This document shows, piece by piece, positions 8,821-16,208 of a stretch of DNA of 24,535 nucleotides. The position numbers and the translations under genes were made by a program. The notes below the pieces were generated by a model. It did not search any database. It saw nothing but the letters and a program-made list of their open reading frames with translations, and was not told the DNA's origin. Source of the DNA: Azolla pinnata (taxonomy: Eukaryota; Streptophyta; Polypodiopsida; Salviniales; Salviniaceae); NCBI GenBank assembly GCA_037176905.1, contig JBBBWG010008091.1, positions 1 through 24,535 on the forward strand. Reading direction: 5' to 3'. Every line of letters begins with the position of its first letter. Within the stretch, counting starts at the first letter, position 1.

Positions 8821-10020
8821 GTTTAGGGCATACGATTCCCATGGTTTCTTCCAAGATTGCAAATATAAATGCAGCTGTCAGAAAACTTCATTTTTTTACC
8901 AGATGGGGTAAACAACCTGCATAGCTTGTCTTCTTTCTTAAAGAGGCGCTCCTTCCATAGAGAGCTAGTAGCTATGCAGGTGCATCTCATGGACTGAAGG
9001 TCAAGTACCCACTTGGAATCCACCATTATCTGATGGTAATTACAGTTGGATATCATTCATGGGCGATGGATATGATTCTTGAAACAGTCGCCATGTGATA
9101 GACGAGCTTCCTTTTCTTCTTCTGCTTCTTCTTCTTCTTGCTGTTGCTTTGATTCAGCTTCTTTACCATTGCGAATAGGCTCTTTTAATGCTCCCAAGCT
9201 CCTTACCAATTTCCTTTCTGTCACTGGCTAACAGGAAAAAGAAAACGATCGCCTTGGGTATGATCCCATAAGCCATATTCAGAACTGTGATGTTGGAGAT
9301 AGATCAAATCTTCAAAAAAACCCTGAGGTATGCTACCTACTGTCTCTTTAAATTTATCCTTAAGTACATTCCAGTACTTCCTGAAGGATACAGGAGACGG
9401 AATGGTGACACTGTAAACGGATCTGCTGCATATAAATGTGCCCACATCACATTTCTACTATGATTTATAGTTTCCAATTGACGATCATTCATCTGAAGCC
9501 TGCTTGTTTAGAAATAATCTTGATTCATAACCATACATAGCCACCATCTTATTATTCAAGACAATATTACGAAGATCCAGACTCTTAAGCCTTCTATCTT
9601 GCTCCTTCCAAGTTTGCAATCGATATTACGAAGATCCAATTTCCTGAATAGCGATCCGCAATCCTAAGCACTTAGCTCTAGGATTCATTGACAATGATCC
9701 AACAAAACGTTGTTGATACGGATACCTCTTGGGCAGCACTCCTAACCTCGGGAAGAATTGGAGTTCATACACTAAGTAAAGCTTCAAATAAAACTCTGAT
9801 CCATCATCCCAATTCTCTGGTATGATTTTTCAGTTCTGAATCATGTTCAGTCAAGATCTAGTCCTGAATTCTCTCAAGGACTGGCCCTAGTTCATTCATT
9901 GGAAACAACTTCCACTCCTTCAACAACAATCATCGTAGAATGTTCTATAGCATTTCTTCCATCTTTCAAAATGAAAGGAGTTGAAGCTCAATGATGGTTT
10001 AAAGCTTGAGGAGAGCATAG
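8821..10020 (-). pseudogene. Possible eroded leucine-rich-repeat gene fragments
   Basis: Several short minus-strand reading frames have an LRR flavour but are broken by stops and frame changes. Near 9540-9600 one frame reads LKSLDLRNI, and near 9620-9640 another reads KLDLRNIDC; the nucleotide word ATATTACGAAGATCCA repeats 57 bp apart. At 9221-9445 a frame contains IPQGFFEDLIYLQH, and at 8823-9056 one contains KWVLDLQSMRC. At 9690-9830 a frame contains FFPRLGVLPKRYP. This would fit the LRR end of a decayed NLR-type gene. No NB-ARC motif is visible and the call rests on short similarities read by eye, so it is weak. Confidence 0.28.
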
Positions 10021-10251
10021 ATGATATAAAATACATCATAATACCAACACACATCAACAACTGTCAATGAGAAGTCAGCATTTCCACGCCAATATTGATT
10101 CACCCGAAGGTGGCAGCAGTAACATTTATTGATTTACAAACCCTGTCATCATCGTCGTCATCATCGTCAAATGACATGGTGGCAGATGGGTAATAAATAA
10201 GAAATAACAAGCAGTGGCAGCCCCTGTTAATGATGTATATTAGTAGTAGTA

Positions 10252-13200
10252 TTATAAGTTAGCCATGATGAAGATAGGTTCCTTCTCCTGTTTGATGCTG
10301 TCAGCAACATGAGAAACCACTCCTCCACCTTCATAATGCAGCCACTCTGATTTTACCTGCCAATGGATGAGATAAACAGAGTCACAATGTATGTATTTTA
10401 TTGTCCCCCCTCTTGGTATGAATTTAAGAGGAAAGAGAAAAACAGTGTACATGGATATGGTTATGAGCCAGAAAAGGCCAGAATGCAGCATGAAAGCTCA
10501 CATCCACTTTCCACCATGAAACCTGCTGCAATCCTCTTATCATCTCCTCTGTCCACACAAAATTTTTGCAACCCGAAAAAAAAAAAAACTCAGTTTCCCC
10601 TACTTCTAAAGAGATCACAAGTGGCTGATTAGATAACAGTAAGAATATCTGGGCCTTCTCTGCACATATTTGTTTACTTCAATCTATTTTCAATCACTAT
10701 TGCAAGAATCACATTAGAAGACATTTGCTATGTATCAAACAGAAAACAAAAAGGACATGCACTTTGACCTTCCATGTTATGGTAATAATCTGCGGCCGCT
10801 TTGCCACTGGGAGATTTTTGGGCAGCTTCTTTGTTTAGTGGCACTTTTGCTTCCAATCCATCAAACGAGGATACTTGTTCTTTCTCCATATTTGTCACAG
10901 CCGGACAATATATCACACCCACCACATGATTGTACCCGCTGATTGACTTCTTCTGCGGCTATATATAGAACCACATCCACACATTGTTATATCAACGGTT
11001 GATTTTTGAAAAACCAATGGCACCAAAACTGACTAAAAGCACTATCTACTTCTCATACCGCTGGTAATTCTGTCTCTCTTCGTATAGATGATGTCCGCCA
11101 GCCTACCATATCTGAATTGTTTTTTTACATGAGTCAAGGATCTCTAAGAGAAGAAAAACCCCACACTTTTTCTTCATTTCCCAAACACCCGTTGGATTCG
11201 CTTTAGAGATACCAGAATATCCCCACTGTTGTAATGAGTAATTATGCGTGCTGGTTGAGCACTAACATGATCAAATTCATACATGCCCTTTCGATCGATT
11301 GCATCTACGCTAGTCTGATCGAGTTTCTCCTTCCCGGCTGCTCCAATGTATTCAGGAAAGCAACCGATCCTTAGGGGCATTCGGGTAAACAAAGAGAAAC
11401 TCCAGGGCATTTCCTAGAGTTTTAATCTCTATAGAAGCAGCTAATGTTCTCAAAGAAATTAGCCACCATCTTTCAACAGGAAATCAAAGGATACGATCAT
11501 AGCTCACATTCGCATAGCATGCCCGGATCTTAAATGAAGCAAGAGCAGACCTAAAGGATAAGAAAAACAATCAAACCACATCACGATGCCACTTCAATAC
11601 GACGTTGATGAGCACTCAAAGGAGAGCAAAGTAATTGTAAGAGCAGCTCACAAGAATGGAAGGTCGTCACGACAATCTCGAGCCATGCGTAAGAGCAATG
11701 GAGGCTTAGTGGGCTTCTCATCCATCAAGAAAAGCTGGCGGCCCGTGCGTCCAGCCAACACAGGTGCCAAAGGAGCAGCAAGCTTTTCGAGCAAAGGAAC
11801 TCCCAAAAGGAATGGAAGCTGCCAACCATAACATTGGAAACAAAGCGAAAAACGGCATTGTAGGTTTTTCGGCAGAAGATTTTATATATATGCACATCTG
11901 AGTAAAAGCTTTATATCTGCTGCCTCCCGGCATAGCCATAGAAAGCCATATCTATGATATGTTGGTAGATACACGCCCTGAAAGGTTAAAAGACTGTGGG
12001 TTGCATATGGAAGGGTATGAATGTTACACCTGTTTTCTTCCTCTGACCCCTAGATGTGGAGTTGCAAGGGTGATGAAGTTTGTCGGCAGCAGCCCACAGA
12101 TGGTTCTTGGTGGTGGAGAAAGACGATGCTGTCCATGGCTATGGTTTTTCTCACATGGGTCCAGCAAGGCAGCTATTGCATACCGAGCAAACAACCCTCC
12201 TAGGGAATGTCCAAGGAACGAGATCTTCTCCAAACTCGGATACTTTGCAACAATGCCTTGTATCTATAAGACAACAAATTGAACATATAATTACAAGCAC
12301 CATTTTACAAACTACTTACAGGCATACACATATATATACACTTGTATATATGTGTGTGTATGTAACGGCTTGATGAAACAAATCATTTCTATGGTGGAAC
12401 AAAGTTATACCTCAACTGCAAGCCGCCTCCCAGCGACATCAATGCCTGACAATGTCTGAGCATATGAATTGGCATGACTCGCTGCAAGATCGATACATTC
12501 AAAATTAATTGCACTCAGTATTAAAAGATGCGCTTACCACACTAAGTAGAATATGATACACAGGTCACTAGAAATATGATGGCACATCACTATGTGAAAC
12601 AGAGGTACCCACCGTAAATCAGAAATGAACTGCTCAATTGTCTCTTCAATTCAGTTGTAACATATTTCCAGTCACTCGGACTGCAAACATCATCAACGAT
12701 AAAAAGAACGCATATTTAATGCAATTCTGAAGAGAATCTACAAAATCCGAAGGTTGTAAATCCACTTGATCAAATGTAAGGTTCAGACACATCAGAAATG
12801 ATTCCATAAAAGCCAATACGTATAGACATCTGACATACATATTTGTATAATACATGTAGCTATATGTATGTATGTATGTCTGTACGTACGTACGTTTGGC
12901 AAACATGTATACATACATAAAGAGGAAAACATACAAATACAAATACATATACACATGAATAGATACACACACAAGCAAAGACGTATATACGGAGATATGG
13001 ATACATATATAGGTGTACGCATACGTAGAGAGGAAAACACATAAAGACATCTACATATATACATGAACACGTACACACGCACAATAAAATAAACAAAAAC
13101 GGACGTATGCATACATAAGCACATATGTAAGTAGGTATGTCAGTTGTGTAAATATGGATGGATGGATGGATATGTGTGTGTGATCGTATGAATGACATGT

Positions 13201-13449
13201 GTGCGTCTGATGTGTATGTATGTATGTATTGCATCGATCATACCTGGATAGAATACCGTGCACTAAGACTAGAAGGTGTATGTATGGGGAGCCAGGTTCT
13301 CCATTCCTGCTCCGCTTGTCTGCATCCTTCTCCTGCAGCACATGGGATGAGGATCCAGGGTCATCATCAGTTGCGGAGGGAGGAGCGGATGTGGGCGGTG
13401 GCAGCTCGGGGTTGGAGAGGCTCGAGTGCGCGCCGGTACTTCCCATCAT
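10252..13449 (-). CDS. DUF676-family serine esterase/lipase (alpha/beta hydrolase), about 413 aa
   Basis: The family is putative lipid or ester hydrolases, widespread in plants. Ten exons in transcript order: 13449-13244, 12680-12613, 12481-12411, 12263-12030, 11818-11652, 11550-11495, 11111-11059, 10952-10769, 10548-10451 and 10356-10252 (1242 nt, stop TAA). All junctions are GT-AG and keep frame. Key motifs are the oxyanion region LLVLVHGI (59-66), SPSDWKY, GIDVAGRRLAVE, nucleophile elbow GHSLGG with S135, FITLATPHLGVRG, GRTGRQLFLMD (D226, candidate acid), YDHMVGWRTSSIRRE (H268, candidate base), EEMIRGLQQV and a closing HVADSIKQE. Length and motif order match the family, so it looks intact. 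No signal peptide is seen; the first 50 residues are Ser/Pro-rich and disordered. The start codon lies 50 bp from an assembly gap whose flanks repeat it, so a second copy of the same ATG appears at 13626. Substrate unknown. Confidence 0.92.
11112..11494 (-). other. Esterase intron 6 (383 bp) carrying a chance ORF
   Basis: Donor C|GTATCC after YD, acceptor TTCAG before ATATGGTAGG. The splice rebuilds YDHMVGW, which fixes the intron. The 78-codon minus-strand ORF at 11174-11410 lies wholly inside it and has no similarity that I recognise. Confidence 0.85.
12310..12362. repeat. Inverted repeat of ACACATATATA / TATATATGTGTGT in esterase intron 3
   Basis: An ACACATATATATACA arm is followed within about 4 bp by TGTATATATGTGTGT. 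This could form an AT-rich hairpin in the intron between exons 3 and 4. Confidence 0.6.
12681..13243. repeat. Esterase intron 1 (563 bp) with CATA- and TATG-rich tracts of opposite polarity
   Basis: On the plus strand 12860-12895 is TGTATG-rich, 12900-13135 is ACATACAT-rich, and 13136-13230 is again TATG/GGAT-rich. The exon 1 and exon 2 boundaries are clear (GTATGA donor, TTTGCAG acceptor), so the repeats are intronic. The minus-strand ORFs across it, rich in Tyr, Cys and Val, are artefacts. Confidence 0.8.
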
Positions 13450-13498
13450 ATGCTTTCAATGGCAGGAGAAGGCGACGCGATGCAGCCGATGACGATCA
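13422..13498. repeat. 77-bp block before the gap, identical to 13599-13675
   Basis: The 77 bases from TCGAGTGCGCGCCGG to GACGATCA abut the gap and reappear directly after it, base for base. The block contains the esterase start codon. This is typical of two contig ends that overlap but were joined with a fixed-size gap. Confidence 0.97.
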
Positions 13499-13598
13499 NN
13501 NNNNNNNNNNNNNNNNNNNNNNNNNNNNNNNNNNNNNNNNNNNNNNNNNNNNNNNNNNNNNNNNNNNNNNNNNNNNNNNNNNNNNNNNNNNNNNNNNN
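13499..13598. other. Assembly gap of exactly 100 N
   Basis: A run of 100 N, the customary placeholder for a gap of unknown size. The ORFs that read through it are meaningless. Confidence 1.
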
Positions 13599-13675
13599 TC
13601 GAGTGCGCGCCGGTACTTCCCATCATATGCTTTCAATGGCAGGAGAAGGCGACGCGATGCAGCCGATGACGATCA
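13599..13675. repeat. 77-bp block after the gap, identical to 13422-13498
   Basis: Exact second copy of the block left of the gap, continuing at 13676 into unique sequence. If the gap is an artefact, this block and 13422-13498 are the same DNA and the esterase 5' UTR continues from 13676 upward. Confidence 0.97.
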
Positions 13676-13732
13676 CCACGGATCAGGCGGGTTTTGAGCA
13701 TCGCTTGTGTGTTCAAAAGAGGAAGGAGATAC

Positions 13733-13734
<2 letters not shown>

Positions 13735-13774
<40 letters not shown>
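13735..13774. repeat. (AG)20 microsatellite, probably in the esterase 5' UTR or promoter
   Basis: Uninterrupted AG dinucleotide run on the plus strand, (CT)n on the esterase coding strand. If the neighbouring gap is collapsed it lies about 100-150 bp upstream of the esterase ATG. CT tracts close to start sites are common in plants. Confidence 0.95.
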
Positions 13775-13776
<2 letters not shown>

Positions 13777-13941
13777 CATGGGGCAAGAAGAGGCTATGGA
13801 TCATAACGGCAGGGCATTAGGGAAAAGGGAGAAGGAAAGAGAGGGAGGTCGACCCAAGAGCGAGCGAGCGAGGAGGAGCAGGGGAGAAAGGATTTCTGCT
13901 TCGAGGAGGGAGGGATGTATATACATGCCTTCATCAGCAAG

Positions 13942-14040
13942 CAGCAGCAGAAAAAGACGAAGAAGACGAAGAAGGCGAAGACGAAGACGAGGACGAAGAG
14001 AAGGGTCTTCTTCCTTCTTCCTTCTTCTTCTTCGTCTTCT
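13942..14040. repeat. GAAGAC/GAAGGC purine tract next to a TTC tract
   Basis: Positions 13942-14005 are a purine-rich GAAGAC-type repeat and 14006-14040 are its approximate complement in TTC units. The two arms could pair into a hairpin. Confidence 0.7.
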
Positions 14041-14117
14041 TGACGTAGAAGAAAACTAAGGTGTTACTGTAGAAAAGCTTGCCATGGCTTCTTGTAAAAA
14101 CCCTAACAAAATTTGGC

Positions 14118-15290
14118 TGTATGTATGTATGTGTGCATGTATGTACGTGTGCATGTGCGTGTGTGTGTGTATGTGTGCGTATGTGCGTGTGCATGCATGC
14201 ATGCATGTATGTGTATGCGTGTGTGTGTGTATGTATGTATGTATGCATGTATGTATGTGTGTGTGCGTAAGTATATGCGCTTGTGTATGTATGTATGCGT
14301 GTGCGTACGTATGTATATGCGTGTGTGTATGTATCTATGTGTGCGTGCCTGCATGTGTGTATGTATGTGTGCGTGTGCGTATGTATATGCGTGTGTGTAT
14401 GTATGTATGCGCGCGTGTGTGCATGCATGTGTGCGTGCCTGCATGTGTGTATGTATGTGTGCATGTGTGTATGTATGTATGCGTGTGCGTGCGTGCGTGT
14501 GTGTGTGTGCATGCATGTGTGCGTGCCTGCATGTGTGTATGTATGTGTTCATGTATGTATGTATGTGTGTGCATGTGTGTGTGCATGCATGTATGCGTGC
14601 CTGCATGTATGTATGTATGTATATGTGCGTGCGTGTGTGCATGCATGTGTGCGTGCTTACATGTATGCAGGCGTGTATGTATGTATGTGTGCGTGCATGT
14701 ATGTGCATGCATGTGTGCGTGCCTGCACGTATGTATGTATGTATGTGTGTATGTATGTATGTATGTATGTGTGTGTGTATGTATGTATGTATGTGTGTGT
14801 ATGCTATGCATCTACGTATGTGTGCGTGTGCATGCATGTGCGCGTGCATGCATGTGTGGATGGATGTTGTATGCATGCATGTGTATGTGTGTGCATGTAT
14901 GTATACATGCATGCACATGTGTGTGTGTGCGTATGTATATGTGGGCATGAGCGTGTATATTTTGTATGCATGTGCATGCACGTGTGTGTGTGTGTGTTTG
15001 TATGGACGGGTACGCATGCATGCATGGATGGATGGATGGATGTGTGCGTATGTATGTGTTGGTATGTGTGTATGTGTGCGTGCCTGTATGTGTGTGTATG
15101 TTTGGATATAAGGCATGCATGTGTATTTGTGTATATTATGTCCGCGTGTATGTATGTGTATGCATCTGTATGTGCGCACGCATGTGTGCATGCATGTATG
15201 TGTGTGCGTGCGTGTTTGTATGTATGTATGCATGCACACGTGTGCACATTCGTATGTATGTGTGCACATGTGCAGTATCTACATTTGACC
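14118..15290. repeat. About 1.15-kb TG-rich alternating purine-pyrimidine satellite (TGTA/TGCA/TGTG units)
   Basis: Nearly every dinucleotide is TG, TA, CG or CA in phase, with 4-bp TGTA, TGCA and TGTG units. A longer motif, GTGCGTGCCTGCATGT or a close variant, recurs at 14341, 14431, 14519, 14593, 14649 and 14715, and less perfectly at 15077. Spacings are 56-90 bp, so a higher-order unit exists. The 4-bp units lack in-frame stops, which explains the overlapping ORFs of up to 388 codons on both strands. They encode only Cys/Val/Met/Tyr or His/Thr/Ala/Ile strings and are not genes. Confidence 0.93.
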
Positions 15291-16058
15291 GGTTGGATTC
15301 GTAATCTAAACAAATTGATCGGATGTCAATCCTCCCAACCATCTCAATCCTCCACTATGTATGTATGGAGGAGATGATCTACAGCCAATGCCGAGTTGTG
15401 ACGGAAGCTGCAGATCCTCTTTGGTTCCATCCGTGATTTCCGAAATATAAAGTCGTCCGTTTGCATTATTCAAGCATTGTCAGTTTCTTATATGCAGAGA
15501 GACAGAGAGATAGAGAGTTCTGCCTTGATTCTTAGTATTATCTTCTTCTGCCTGTTTTTAGACAAGGTATTTGGAGGTATAGACAGATCAGTGTGGTCAC
15601 ACAGCTCATACATGGATCGAGGTTGTGGCGGCTCTACATAACATTTCCAATATACATACATATGCGTACCTATTACAAGCTGCTAGATTCCTCCCTCGCA
15701 TCGGAAGTTTTCCTTTAAAATCCGATGGACAGAACTCGTTCTAAGAGAGAGTCCGAATCAGCTCTCGGCACCGTCGCGTTCCGGTCAGTTGCGGAGCTCG
15801 AAACCGGGAAACAAAGGATCGAAGCGTCACACAGCATCGAGAAACGACCAGAACGAGAGCGAAACAGAAATCGACGATGGTTTCAGTTATCGAAGTCGAA
15901 AGTATATATGATTCAGATCACCCATTTCAATCTGCCTCTGCAAATGCTATGATACTCTTCTGTTTCTAAATACTCTTGATACTCCTCTATTTCTGAACAC
16001 CCTTGATACTCTTCTGTTCTAAACCCTAAACCTAAATACTTTTCTGATGCATACATAA
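15291..16058. other. Intergenic DNA upstream of the PPR gene
   Basis: No gene is supported. The stretch 15950-16020 has loose repeats of GATACTC(T/C)TCT, and a CTAAACCCTAAACCTAAA telo-box-like word lies at about 16019-16036. An AGAGAGACAGAGAGATAGAGAG run is at about 15497-15518. The 75-codon plus-strand ORF at 15725-15952 shows no domain. Confidence 0.45.
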
Positions 16059-16148
16059 CTCTGTTTTGGTACATGCTCTGTTTTTCTTTCTCATACTCTG
16101 TTTTTTGCACATACTCTGTTTCTTTCCTCATACTCTGTTTTGGTGCAG
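16059..16148 (+). repeat. Five 17-20 bp CTCTGTTT units ending in a GGTGCAG acceptor-like site
   Basis: CTCTGTTT recurs at 16059, 16076, 16096, 16114 and 16133. The last unit ends GGTGCAG at 16142-16148. Earlier units end GGTACAT and TTGCACA. The last has the form of a 3' splice site with a pyrimidine-rich lead-in, so a 5'-UTR intron may end here. Confidence 0.6.
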
Positions 16149-16208
16149 ATGTCTTTGCCCTCGTCGCCATCGCCATGGCGACGAGAGATTGCTGCGAGCT
16201 CGCTCTGA
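16149..16208 (+). promoter_or_regulatory. Overlapping upstream ORF (19 codons plus stop) at the PPR start
   Basis: An ATG directly after the acceptor-like GGTGCAG opens a 19-codon frame that ends TGA at 16206-16208. It is out of frame with the PPR protein and overlaps its start codon at 16175. If transcribed it would be met first by scanning ribosomes and could lower PPR translation. Confidence 0.4.

Noticed and set aside
11174-11410. 78-codon minus-strand ORF between esterase exons
   Set aside because: It lies wholly inside intron 6; joining exon 6 to exon 7 instead restores the conserved YDHMVGWRTSS.
12135-12165. 15-base identity AAACCATAGCCATGG between esterase exon 4 (minus) and the XTH intron 3 units
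   Set aside because: In 24.5 kb of sequence one shared 15-mer somewhere is expected by chance at roughly this level, and the flanks do not match.
13158-13806. ORFs reading through the N run
   Set aside because: Ns are placeholders and the flanks are duplicated, so these frames have no meaning.
14083-15377. Overlapping ORFs of up to 388 codons on both strands, rich in Cys/Val/Tyr or His/Thr
   Set aside because: They come from stop-free 4-bp TGTA/TGCA units read in any frame; no domain, no codon bias and every frame is open.
16073-16174. Upstream in-frame start giving a 1010-aa PPR protein
   Set aside because: The extra 34 residues are encoded by CTCTGTTT repeats that look like a pyrimidine tract before an acceptor; ATG 16175 gives a more normal N-terminus. 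Not excluded without cDNA.
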